From Clostridia bacterium (lineage in GTDB: Bacteria; Bacillota; Clostridia; Oscillospirales; CAG-272): DNA of 64,000 nt. Within the stretch, counting starts at the first letter, position 1, and each line of letters starts with the position of its first letter. The translations under genes were made by a program, and so were the position numbers. The stretch is from positions 1-64,000 of the forward strand of contig CAAFYZ010000042.1 in the NCBI GenBank assembly GCA_900767415.1, given 5' to 3'. The notes below the pieces were generated by a model. That model saw nothing but the letters and a program-made list of their open reading frames with translations. It had not been told where the DNA came from and did no database searches. This document shows positions 54,832-63,568 of this stretch, one piece after another.

Positions 54832-54866
54832 GACCTGACGAGATTAACAATTAAGGAGAAAAACAG

Positions 54867-55817
54867 ATGTCACAGACTAAGGCAGAGAAGAAACGCCCGG
54901 TACAGCGCACCGAAATGTCGAAGTGGCAGTGGACCTGGAAAGAGATCAAGAGAAACAAGACCGCATACTTTATGCTCGCGCCCTTCTTTCTCCTCTTCAT
55001 TATCTTCACCGTCCTGCCCGTTCTTCTTTCGATCCTTCTGAGCTTTACGGACTTCAATATGTTGCAGTTCCCGCACTGGATGGGACTCGACAACTATACG
55101 AGACTGTTCCTCGAGGACGAAATCTTTCTTTTGGCTTGCAAGAACACGCTGATCTTTGCGTGCATCACGGGACCTGTGTCCTATCTTTTGTCGCTTTTGA
55201 TCGCATGGTTCATCAACGAACTTCCTCCGAAGATCCGCGCGGTTGTCACGCTGATCTTCTACGCACCTTCCATCTCCGGTCAGGTCTACCTGATCTGGAA
55301 AACGCTGTTCTCGTCCGACTCTTACGGATGGGTCAACGCGACGCTGATGGATCTCGGCATTATATCCTCCCCGATCCTGTGGTTTGAAAACGCGGATTAT
55401 GTCATGGCACTCTGTATCGTCGTCGCCCTCTGGACGTCGCTCGGTACGGCGTTCCTGTCCTTCATCGCGGGCTTCCAGACGATCGACCGCTCTCTTTACG
55501 AGGCGGCGGCAGTCGACGGGGTCAAGAACCGCTGGCAGGAGCTTTGGTACATCACGCTGCCGACCATGAGACCGCAGATGATGTTCGGTGCCGTCCTTGC
55601 CATTACGAACTCTTTCGGTTTCGGCGGCGTCGTTACCGCGCTGTGCGGTTTCCCGTCGGTCGACTATGCGGCACATACGATCATGCACCATCTCGACGAC
55701 TACGGCGGACAACGCTATGAGATCGGTTACGCATCGGCAATCGCCGTGATCCTCTTCATCATCATGTTCTCCTGTAACATCGTGATCAAGAAGGCGCTTT
55801 CAAAGGTAGGTGAGTAG
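54867..55817 (+). CDS. Sugar-type ABC transporter permease (MalF/UgpA-like), first pair
   Basis: This 316-residue permease has a basic N-terminus and six membrane segments. The EAA loop is YEAAAVDGVKNRWQELWYIT with LPTMRPQ, which docks to the ATPase. NYTRLF and ALWTSLGTAFLSFIAGF are family landmarks. The RBS AAGGAG lies ahead of the ATG. It pairs with the next gene to form the channel for the large binding protein. No ATPase gene is present, so a shared MsmX-type ATPase encoded elsewhere is likely. Confidence 0.94.
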   Translation: MSQTKAEKKRPVQRTEMSKWQWTWKEIKRNKTAYFMLAPFFLLFIIFTVLPVLLSILLSFTDFNMLQFPHWMGLDNYTRLFLEDEIFLLACKNTLIFACITGPVSYLLSLLIAWFINELPPKIRAVVTLIFYAPSISGQVYLIWKTLFSSDSYGWVNATLMDLGIISSPILWFENADYVMALCIVVALWTSLGTAFLSFIAGFQTIDRSLYEAAAVDGVKNRWQELWYITLPTMRPQMMFGAVLAITNSFGFGGVVTALCGFPSVDYAAHTIMHHLDDYGGQRYEIGYASAIAVILFIIMFSCNIVIKKALSKVGE

Positions 55818-55818
55818 T

Positions 55819-56694
55819 ATGTCGAAAAAGTTAAGAACCCGCGGTCACCGCGTCGTACTCAACCGCTCCGCAGGGGGCGATACCGGCATTACCGTAATCC
55901 TTACCATTTTCGGTATCTTCATGTTTTTGCCGATGTATTACGTCGTGATTCAGGCACTCAAGCCGCTGGACGAACTCTTTATGTTCCCCCCGCGCTTCTA
56001 TGTCATTCATCCGACGCTTGAAAACTTCAAGGACCTGTTCACCCTGATGGGCGACTCATGGGTGCCGTTCTCCCGCTATATCTTTAACACGGTGTTCATT
56101 ACCATCTGCGGAACGCTCGGTAACCTGATCTTCGCCTCGATGGCGGCGTATTCTCTTGCGAAACTCCGCTTCCCGGGAAGAAACGCGATCTTCCAGGTCA
56201 TCGTCATGTCCCTGATGTTCCACTCCACCGTCAACCAGGTGACGCACTTCATCATTCTGTCCGCCTTCGGCTGGATCGACACCTATCTTTCGGTCATCGT
56301 GCCTTCGATGGCGACGACCATGGGTCTTTACCTGATGAAGCAGTTCATGGAGACTTCGGTTCCGGACACCGTTCTGGAATCGGCACGTCTTGACGGCGCG
56401 AGTGAATTCCGCACGTATCTGACCATTGCCATGCCGATGGTAAAGCCGGCGTGGCTGACGCTGATCATCGAGTGCTTCAAGAACCTTTGGAACTCCGGTG
56501 CGTCGATTTACATTCACTCGGAGGAACTGAAAACCTTCAACTACGCGATCGGTCAGATCATCTCCGGCGGTATCGCCCGTTCGGGCGCCGGCGCCGCCGC
56601 AACCGTTGTTATGATGCTCGTTCCCATTCTCGTCTTCGTTCTGAACCAGAGTCAGATCATCGAGACGATGGGTGCCTCGGGTATGAAAGATTAA
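55819..56694 (+). CDS. Carbohydrate ABC transporter permease (MalG/UgpE-like), first pair
   Basis: The 291 residues have six membrane segments and the EAA-type loop LESARLDGASEFRTYLTIA with MPMVKPAW. The early motif VIQALKPLDELFMFPPRFY is typical of this permease half. The ATG at 55819 is one base after the previous stop, with GGTAGGTG as RBS; a GTG nine bases earlier is the alternative. The loop lacks the more usual EAA Glu-Ala-Ala order but keeps the conserved Gly. Confidence 0.93.
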   Translation: MSKKLRTRGHRVVLNRSAGGDTGITVILTIFGIFMFLPMYYVVIQALKPLDELFMFPPRFYVIHPTLENFKDLFTLMGDSWVPFSRYIFNTVFITICGTLGNLIFASMAAYSLAKLRFPGRNAIFQVIVMSLMFHSTVNQVTHFIILSAFGWIDTYLSVIVPSMATTMGLYLMKQFMETSVPDTVLESARLDGASEFRTYLTIAMPMVKPAWLTLIIECFKNLWNSGASIYIHSEELKTFNYAIGQIISGGIARSGAGAAATVVMMLVPILVFVLNQSQIIETMGASGMKD

Positions 56695-56708
56695 AGGAGG
56701 GAAGAGCT

Positions 56709-59060
56709 TTGAAAAAGAAGTGTATGCGCGTTGCGGTGCTCGCTCTGCTGTTTACCGTTCTGTTCGGAACGCTGACCTCCTCCGCCTTCAGCTCGTATGA
56801 TACCTACACCTATTCCATCGACGGAGAACCGATGAAGTCGCCCGCCGCCTATTCGGCGAGCCAGCTGATCGACTCTCCCACCATGGGACTTCTCGGTTTC
56901 CCGGGTCTTCGTCAGGCGACCGTCAAGACGGAAGACGGAAAACTGTATGTCGACGATAATACCGTCACGGGCGGAAAACGCTATCTGAACCCTGCCGATA
57001 TTACGACCGACAAGGACGGGAATCAGTACGTCGCGGCGAGTTATCGCCTTCTCGGCGCGTCGGACATCGTGACCGACGAAGAGGGAAGTGTGTATATCGC
57101 CGATACCGGCGGAAAGAGCGGCGACGTCGCTTATTCCGGACGGATCGTCGTCCTCAATAAGTATTATAAGGTGACGAAAATTCTGACCGACTATGTCGAC
57201 GAGAACGGCGTCTCTCAGGTCTTCAATGAGCCGGCGGGCGTCTATGTCACCGACCCCACGATCACGGCGGACGGAAAGAGTTATATTTACGTCTGCGATA
57301 CGCAGAACTCCCGCATCGTGGTCTTTGACAGAGAGTATAATTATGTCCGCACGATCGGTACGCCGGCGACGGCACTCTTAAGCGATACGACCTTCCGTCC
57401 CTCCGCCGTGGCGGTCGATAAGTACGGAAGAATCTTCGTTCTCTCGAAGAACTGCGAGGACGGTGTCATCGTCCTTTCCGGAGAAGGGGACTTCACCGGA
57501 TTCATCGGTGCGCAGAAGGTTACGTACAGCGTTCTTCAGATGATCTGGCGTCACTTCCAGACGAAGGAGCAGCTGGCACAGCAGGCACTGACCCTTCCCG
57601 CCGTCTATAATAACCTGACGGTGGACAGCGACGGCTTTGTCTATGTTACCAACAACAAGATCGACTCGTCAAAGCAGATTGACGCGATCAAGTCGAAGAA
57701 CGCGGACTATTCTCCCGTGAAAAAACTGAACTCCGCCGGTAACGAGATCATGAAACGAAACGGTTTCTTCGATCCGGGCGGAGAAGTCGCCATCAGCACG
57801 GTAAGGGGTCAGCCCTCGAGTATCATCGACGTCGCCGTCGGACCGGAAGGTTCGTGGTCGCTTCTCGAAGAGAGCAAACCCACGTCGCTGAAAAAGCGTT
57901 CCCGTATTTTCACCTACGACCAGAGCGGCAACCTGCTGTTCGCCTTCGGCGACAAGGGTGACCAGCTCGGCAACGGCGAAAACTACATCGGCTTCACCTA
58001 TCAGAAGGTGGACGGCGTCACCTACATGCTCCTTCTCGATAAGTCATCGGAAGACGACTATAAAATCACGGTCTTCACGCCGACCGACTATTGCGACACG
58101 ATTATGAAGGCGCTTCGCAATCAGAATGAGCATAACTATTCCGCCTCCATCACCTATTGGGAAGACGTTCTGAAACGGAACAACAACTTCGACCTTGCCT
58201 ATATCGGTATCGGTAAGGCACTCTACAACCAGGGCAAATACGAAGAAGCGAAAGAGATGCTCGCGAACGCGTATGAGACCACCTATTATTCCCGCGCGTT
58301 CTCCGAACTTCGTAAGGACGTGGTCGGACGGTGGCTCGTGCCTCTTCTGATCCTCGTGATCGCACTGGTCGTCCTGCTTGTCAAATTCCTTGCCTGGGCA
58401 AAGAAGAAGAACAAGGCAGTCTCGCTCAAGGTCGGGCGCAAGACCTACGGGGAAGAACTTCTCTATCTCTTCCATCTGAATCTTCACCCGTTCGACGGCT
58501 TCTGGGATCTGAAGCACGAACAGCGCGGTTCCGTACGCGCCGCGACGACGATCCTCGGCGCTACGATCCTCGCCTTCTTCTATCAGTCTGTCGGGCGCGG
58601 GTATGTCTTCAATCCGAAGGGCGATTACAGCACGATCTTCGTCCAGATCATCGCGGTCACGGTGCCGGTACTTCTGTGGAGCATCGCGAACTGGTGTCTG
58701 ACGACGCTCTTTGACGGCGAAGGTTCTTTCAAGGATATTTACGTTGCTACCTGCTACTCGCTCTCTCCGCTCCCCTTCATGCTGATTCTCTCTACGATCC
58801 TTTCCAACGTCCTGACGACGTCGGAGGGCTCGATCGTGAGTCTGCTTGTTTCCATCGCATATGTCTGGGTCGCACTGCTCCTGTTCTTCGGTATGCTTGT
58901 GACGCACGATTACTCTCTCGGAAAGAACTTCCTGATTACAATCTTCACGATCGTGGCGATGGCGGTCATTATGTTCGTTGCCATTCTGTTCTCCAGCTTG
59001 GTTATCAAAATGGTTACGTTCGTTATGGCCATCATTACCGAAGTCGGAAACCGCGTATAG
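56709..59060 (+). CDS. NHL beta-propeller - TPR - YIP1 membrane protein
   Basis: The 783 residues start at TTG (eight bases after AAAGGAGG) with a signal peptide. An extracellular six-bladed-type propeller (about 60-440) has NHL-like repeats such as LGASDIVTDEEGSVYIADTG, YIYVCDTQNSRIVVFD and PSAVAVDKYGRIFVLS. A TPR-like pair follows (about 477-530: YWEDVLKRNNNFDLAYIGIG, then ALYNQGKYEEAKEML), then a membrane segment (542-564). A C-terminal YIP1-type domain (from about 584, HLNLHPFDGFWDLKHEQRGS) has five more segments. So a surface sensor or binding propeller is joined to a membrane domain. Its place between the permease pairs suggests a partner of the transporter; the role is not known. Confidence 0.85.
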   Translation: MKKKCMRVAVLALLFTVLFGTLTSSAFSSYDTYTYSIDGEPMKSPAAYSASQLIDSPTMGLLGFPGLRQATVKTEDGKLYVDDNTVTGGKRYLNPADITTDKDGNQYVAASYRLLGASDIVTDEEGSVYIADTGGKSGDVAYSGRIVVLNKYYKVTKILTDYVDENGVSQVFNEPAGVYVTDPTITADGKSYIYVCDTQNSRIVVFDREYNYVRTIGTPATALLSDTTFRPSAVAVDKYGRIFVLSKNCEDGVIVLSGEGDFTGFIGAQKVTYSVLQMIWRHFQTKEQLAQQALTLPAVYNNLTVDSDGFVYVTNNKIDSSKQIDAIKSKNADYSPVKKLNSAGNEIMKRNGFFDPGGEVAISTVRGQPSSIIDVAVGPEGSWSLLEESKPTSLKKRSRIFTYDQSGNLLFAFGDKGDQLGNGENYIGFTYQKVDGVTYMLLLDKSSEDDYKITVFTPTDYCDTIMKALRNQNEHNYSASITYWEDVLKRNNNFDLAYIGIGKALYNQGKYEEAKEMLANAYETTYYSRAFSELRKDVVGRWLVPLLILVIALVVLLVKFLAWAKKKNKAVSLKVGRKTYGEELLYLFHLNLHPFDGFWDLKHEQRGSVRAATTILGATILAFFYQSVGRGYVFNPKGDYSTIFVQIIAVTVPVLLWSIANWCLTTLFDGEGSFKDIYVATCYSLSPLPFMLILSTILSNVLTTSEGSIVSLLVSIAYVWVALLLFFGMLVTHDYSLGKNFLITIFTIVAMAVIMFVAILFSSLVIKMVTFVMAIITEVGNRV

Positions 59061-59080
59061 CAAAGAAAGGAGGATACAAC

Positions 59081-62000
59081 ATGAAAACCAAAAGAATTTT
59101 ATCGTTTGTCATGGCATCTCTGATGGCCCTGACCTGCTTCTTTGCTATCCTTCCGATGAAGGCGTCCGCGGCGTATTCCGAGAGTACGGTCGGCACGACC
59201 GTGCTTCCGAAAGATACGGTCAAAAAGATCGTAGAGGCGGCGTACAAATACGAGTACGAGACGGCGGAAGAGATGCTCGCTTTCGAACTTTCGGAAGGGT
59301 TTCTCGACTCTGTGGCGTACCGTGACGCCGACGGCTCTTTGCTCTACACCCTGTATGTCAACCGGTACACCGGTGTGATCTACTATAAAAACGAGAAGAC
59401 GGGTCAGATCCTGACGAGCAATCCGACAGACATCGGCGCCGTCACGAAAGGGAAGACCGACGAGAACAAGACGGCGATGCAGCTTTACAGCCAGCTGATC
59501 ATCTCCTACTCCGAGATCGCCACTTCCACCTCCCGCGAGTACAACAGTACGCGCGACGCCGCCGTCCGTGCGCAGATCTCGGTCAACGCGATCAAAAACG
59601 GTCTGCGCGTCAACTACATTCTCGGTAATACCGCGAGCCGTTATCTTCTTCCCGGTATGCTCAAGGCGGAGGCCTTCGAAGAGAAGATCCTCGTTCCGAT
59701 CATCGAGAAGTACGAAGAGCTGCTCGAGAGTTATTGCAGAGAGGCATATCCCGACGCCGACTTCACCTTCCTTGACGGCTATACGCTGAAATCCGGGAAG
59801 GAACTCGAGATCCGCACCAACGGATACATCGATACCGAAGCCGCCCTTCAGGACTACCTGATGGATACGCAGAGATACTTCAAAAACGTTCCGAACGGCA
59901 AGGTAGTGCAGAGTCTGAACACCTCTCTCCGTGCCTTCGTTATCAAGTATGCGCTTCAGAATCCTCAGGTTTATATCGATCAGCTGAACGATGACAATCC
60001 GAGAAACGACAAGATCGCGCAGACGATGCTCGACGATATGTACAAGAGATACCCGATCACCAAAGACGGGATCGCGGTCTATGTCTTCGACAACACCGTC
60101 ACCTCGGGTAACCGCGCGAACTTCGCGAAGACCATCTCGACCTACTGCCCCTCCTACTCCTTCTCCGATATGTATTCGGACGAGCGCGACGTCGGCTATG
60201 TCGCCGAGGTGGAGCAGAACGCGATCTTCCGTGTCGCCCTGGAATATTCCTTTGCCGATGACGGCTCTCTCCTCGTCCGTCTGCCGGCGAACTCCATCAC
60301 CTACGATTCGACCCTTTATCACGTTACCTCCATCTCCTCTCTCCCGTACTTCGGAGCAGGGGATATGAACGGAAAAGACGGCTACATCTTCTATCCCGAC
60401 GGCAGCGGCGCGATCGTGGATTTTGCGGATTTCTACAACAGCACGAAAAAGACCGCACTCTCTCTGTCTTCTTCGATCTACGGTCAGGATTTCGCTTACT
60501 CCAAGATCAGCGGACAGCACCGTGAGCAGATCACGCTCCCCGTCTTCGGACTGGTCGGAGAAACGAAGCGCGGCGCGTCGACGGTAACCTCGACGGGAAG
60601 CGATACGGTGAAAAACGGCTTCTTCGCCGTCGTCGAAGACGGTATGTCTTTGGCGAACCTCTCCTTCCGCAGCGGCGGTTCGGAACACAAGTATGCGAGC
60701 GTGTTCCCCGAATTTATGCCGTATCCCGCGGACGAGTACGACCTTTCCAAGACCATTTCGGTCGGTGCGAAGGGAACGTACACGATGGTAGCGAAGACGC
60801 AGTACACCGGTTCTTACGTGACACGCTATAAGATGCTGGCGGACGATTCCGTCATTGCCGCGAGAAAGACTGCCGGCGACACCGCGACCTACTATCCCGC
60901 GACGTATGTCGGTATGGCGGCATATTACAGAAATCTTCTGCGCGAGAGCGGCGTTCTGAGCGCGCTCACGACGGATACGAAGGACATTCCGCTTTACGTC
61001 GAGTCCTTCGGTGCGATGCAGATTCAGGATAAGTTCCTGTCCTTCCCGATTACGAAGACCATTGCGCTGACTTCCTTCAACGACGTCATTGCCATGTACG
61101 GAGCATTCTCCGCCGCAGGGATCAAGAACGTCAACTTCAAACTCACCGGCTTTATGAACGGCGGTATGGAATATACCTACCCCGTGAAGATCCGCTGGGA
61201 GCGCGCGGTCGGCGGGGAAGACGGATTCAAAAACCTGATCAAGCAGGCGAATACCGTCTCGGAAAGTGCGGATGCCCACTTCGGCGTCTATCCCGACTTT
61301 GACTTCCAGTATATCAGCGAGACGAGGCTTTTCGACGGCGTCTCCCTCGGGCGTCACGTCTCCCGCATGGTGGATAACCGGTATGCCTCGAAGCAGATTT
61401 ACAACGCCATCGTCGGCGAGTTCGAGTCCTTCTTCAACATGGTAGTTACCGCGGATGCGCTGGATTCGCTTTACACGACATTTGCCAAGCGGTATGCGAA
61501 ATACGATACGAAACGCCTGTCGGTCTCGACCCTCGGTTCCGATCTGAACTCCGACTTCAACGAAGACAGACTTCTGAACAGAGAAGAGGCGCGCGACCGC
61601 GTCATATCGGTGCTCACCCGCATGAAGGACGAGGGCGGCTATGAGATCATGACGAGCGTCGGCAACTCGTACGCGCTGAAATATGCGAAACATCTGACCG
61701 GCGTTGCAACCGACTCGAGCCACTTCCGTTATTCTTCTTATGCGGTGCCCTTCCTCGGCATGATCCTGCACGGCTCGATCAGCTATACCGGCACGCCCCT
61801 CAACTATTCGGGCAGCCCGGAATACGATCTTCTCCGTGCGGTGGAGAGCGGTGCGTATCCTTCGTACATTCTCTGCTACGAGAACACCGCATATCTGAAA
61901 GAGGACGAGAACCTCAACAAGTACTACGGCGTGGATTATACCACGTGGTTTGACTCGGTCAAATCGACCTATTCGATGCTGAACGAAAAACTCGCCGACC

Positions 62001-62599
62001 TGCAGACCTTCTTTATCACCGATCACAGGACGCTGATCGCGGAGCGGATCATTGATAAGAAGGAACAGGAAGAGAACCTTGCGACGCTGGAGAACGAGGC
62101 GATCGAACGCCTTGACCGTCAGATCGCAGAGGCGATCGACCGTGCCTTCGACGAGATGCGTACCGACCCTGCCAACGCGGGACGCGGTATCCGCCTCAGT
62201 ATCGACCGTGCCGCCTCGCTTTCGGTGATGGCGACACAGCTCGGACTTGCCGAGGCATCTGCACTGTCCGAAACGTTCGTTTCCCGTGCGGATGCGGTGA
62301 TTGCGAAGTATACGGAGAAGTACGGCAACTATTCCGAAAACCCCTATGACCTTGCTTTTGCACTCTCGGCATACACGAGCGACTATAAGTATCTGACCGA
62401 TTCCTCCTCGGATGAATCCGCCGACACTTACGAGTTCACCGATTATACCTGCGACAACAACAACGTGATCCTCGTGACCTATTCCGACGGCACGAAGACG
62501 GTATCCTTCCTTCTGAACTACAACGTCTATCCCGTAAACGTCAGACTGAACGGTACCGTACACACACTTGCAAAATACGGATTCGAGAGAATCGGATAA
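59081..62599 (+). CDS. Large secreted protein, DUF5696 type
   Basis: The 1,172 residues have a signal peptide (cleavage near MKASAAYS) and no lipobox or membrane anchor. The N-terminal 250 residues are helical and the 390-600 region is beta-rich (SVGAKGTYTMVAKTQYTGSY). About 635-745 looks like part of a TIM-barrel: VESFGAMQIQDKFLSFPITK, GIKNVNFKLTGFMNGGM, AHFGVYPDFDFQYI. That order resembles GH101/GH129-like hydrolase barrels. A helical stretch (about 985-1080) and a C-terminal beta segment close it. I recognise it as DUF5696-like from its neighbours and pattern. Enzyme activity is inference and no catalytic pair can be named. Confidence 0.72.
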   Translation: MKTKRILSFVMASLMALTCFFAILPMKASAAYSESTVGTTVLPKDTVKKIVEAAYKYEYETAEEMLAFELSEGFLDSVAYRDADGSLLYTLYVNRYTGVIYYKNEKTGQILTSNPTDIGAVTKGKTDENKTAMQLYSQLIISYSEIATSTSREYNSTRDAAVRAQISVNAIKNGLRVNYILGNTASRYLLPGMLKAEAFEEKILVPIIEKYEELLESYCREAYPDADFTFLDGYTLKSGKELEIRTNGYIDTEAALQDYLMDTQRYFKNVPNGKVVQSLNTSLRAFVIKYALQNPQVYIDQLNDDNPRNDKIAQTMLDDMYKRYPITKDGIAVYVFDNTVTSGNRANFAKTISTYCPSYSFSDMYSDERDVGYVAEVEQNAIFRVALEYSFADDGSLLVRLPANSITYDSTLYHVTSISSLPYFGAGDMNGKDGYIFYPDGSGAIVDFADFYNSTKKTALSLSSSIYGQDFAYSKISGQHREQITLPVFGLVGETKRGASTVTSTGSDTVKNGFFAVVEDGMSLANLSFRSGGSEHKYASVFPEFMPYPADEYDLSKTISVGAKGTYTMVAKTQYTGSYVTRYKMLADDSVIAARKTAGDTATYYPATYVGMAAYYRNLLRESGVLSALTTDTKDIPLYVESFGAMQIQDKFLSFPITKTIALTSFNDVIAMYGAFSAAGIKNVNFKLTGFMNGGMEYTYPVKIRWERAVGGEDGFKNLIKQANTVSESADAHFGVYPDFDFQYISETRLFDGVSLGRHVSRMVDNRYASKQIYNAIVGEFESFFNMVVTADALDSLYTTFAKRYAKYDTKRLSVSTLGSDLNSDFNEDRLLNREEARDRVISVLTRMKDEGGYEIMTSVGNSYALKYAKHLTGVATDSSHFRYSSYAVPFLGMILHGSISYTGTPLNYSGSPEYDLLRAVESGAYPSYILCYENTAYLKEDENLNKYYGVDYTTWFDSVKSTYSMLNEKLADLQTFFITDHRTLIAERIIDKKEQEENLATLENEAIERLDRQIAEAIDRAFDEMRTDPANAGRGIRLSIDRAASLSVMATQLGLAEASALSETFVSRADAVIAKYTEKYGNYSENPYDLAFALSAYTSDYKYLTDSSSDESADTYEFTDYTCDNNNVILVTYSDGTKTVSFLLNYNVYPVNVRLNGTVHTLAKYGFERIG

Positions 62600-62612
62600 G
62601 GAGGGAAAAACC

Positions 62613-63557
62613 ATGGAAAAACAGTTAAAAATTCCGAAGCGTCACGCTTCGCTGGAAAAGAAAAAAGCCCGTGCGGGTTATCTCTTCGTGGCACCCTTCC
62701 TTGTCGGCGTGATTTTGATCTATCTCCCGATCCTGCTTGACTCCATCTGGTTCAGCTTCAACAACATCAACATCGATGTCGTCGGCGAGAACCGGGTGAT
62801 CGTCCTGCTCCCGCAGGGATTCAAGTATTATGTCGAGGCATTCACCACCGACCCGCAGTTCGTTACCAAGCTTCTCTCTGGTATTCAGCAGCTGATCTTC
62901 GAGGTCCCCGCGATTATCATCTTCGCGCTGTTCATCGCGGTCGTGCTGAACCAGAAGATGCTCGGCAGAGCGGCATTCCGTGCGATCTTCTTCATTCCCG
63001 TTATCATTTCGACGGGTCTGATGGAGTCCATCAACGCGTCCGACCTGATGTCGGGCGCGGCAGAGGGCGGTATCGACGACGGCTCGGGCGGAAACGGTGC
63101 CTCGCAGATCATCTCCGTGCTTGACGTGGAACTTCTCTTTGAGAGCATGAAGGTCGGCGGCGATCTTGTCAAATACGTCGTCGGGCTTGTTAACAACGTC
63201 TATAACATCATCAACTTCTCCGGCGTTCAGATGCTGATCTTCCTTGCCGGTCTGCAGTCGATCTCTCCCGCCATCTACGAGGCGAGCGAAATCGAAGGTG
63301 CGACGGCGTGGGAGACCTTCTGGAAGATCACCTTCCCGATGATCTCTCCGATGATCCTCGTCAATACCGTGTATACCATCATTGACTCCTTCACCAAGAA
63401 GAGCAATGTGACGATGGCGTATATCACCAGTATCTACAGCGGAAACGAGTCCAAGGCGACAGCCATGTCGTGGATTTACTTCATCGTTGTAATCCTGATT
63501 ATCGCCATTGTAGCGGGTATCGCATCCACATTCATCTTCTACCAGAGAAAAGATTAG
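62613..63557 (+). CDS. Sugar-type ABC transporter permease (MalF/UgpA-like), second pair
   Basis: The 314-residue permease has six membrane segments. After the first two there is an extended loop with GGIDDGSGGNGASQIISVLD (about 160-185), larger than in the first-pair homologue. The coupling loop is YEASEIEGATAWETFWKIT with FPMISPM. The ATG at 62613 follows AAGGAGGG. The protein is clearly different from the 54867 permease, so this is a second channel and not a recent tandem copy. Confidence 0.93.
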   Translation: MEKQLKIPKRHASLEKKKARAGYLFVAPFLVGVILIYLPILLDSIWFSFNNINIDVVGENRVIVLLPQGFKYYVEAFTTDPQFVTKLLSGIQQLIFEVPAIIIFALFIAVVLNQKMLGRAAFRAIFFIPVIISTGLMESINASDLMSGAAEGGIDDGSGGNGASQIISVLDVELLFESMKVGGDLVKYVVGLVNNVYNIINFSGVQMLIFLAGLQSISPAIYEASEIEGATAWETFWKITFPMISPMILVNTVYTIIDSFTKKSNVTMAYITSIYSGNESKATAMSWIYFIVVILIIAIVAGIASTFIFYQRKD

Positions 63558-63568
63558 GAGGACATACG

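Noticed and set aside
59099..62614. A long open frame on the minus strand opposite the DUF5696 gene
   Set aside because: Same reason: no RBS or domain, and the sense strand fits the operon spacing and has a signal peptide.
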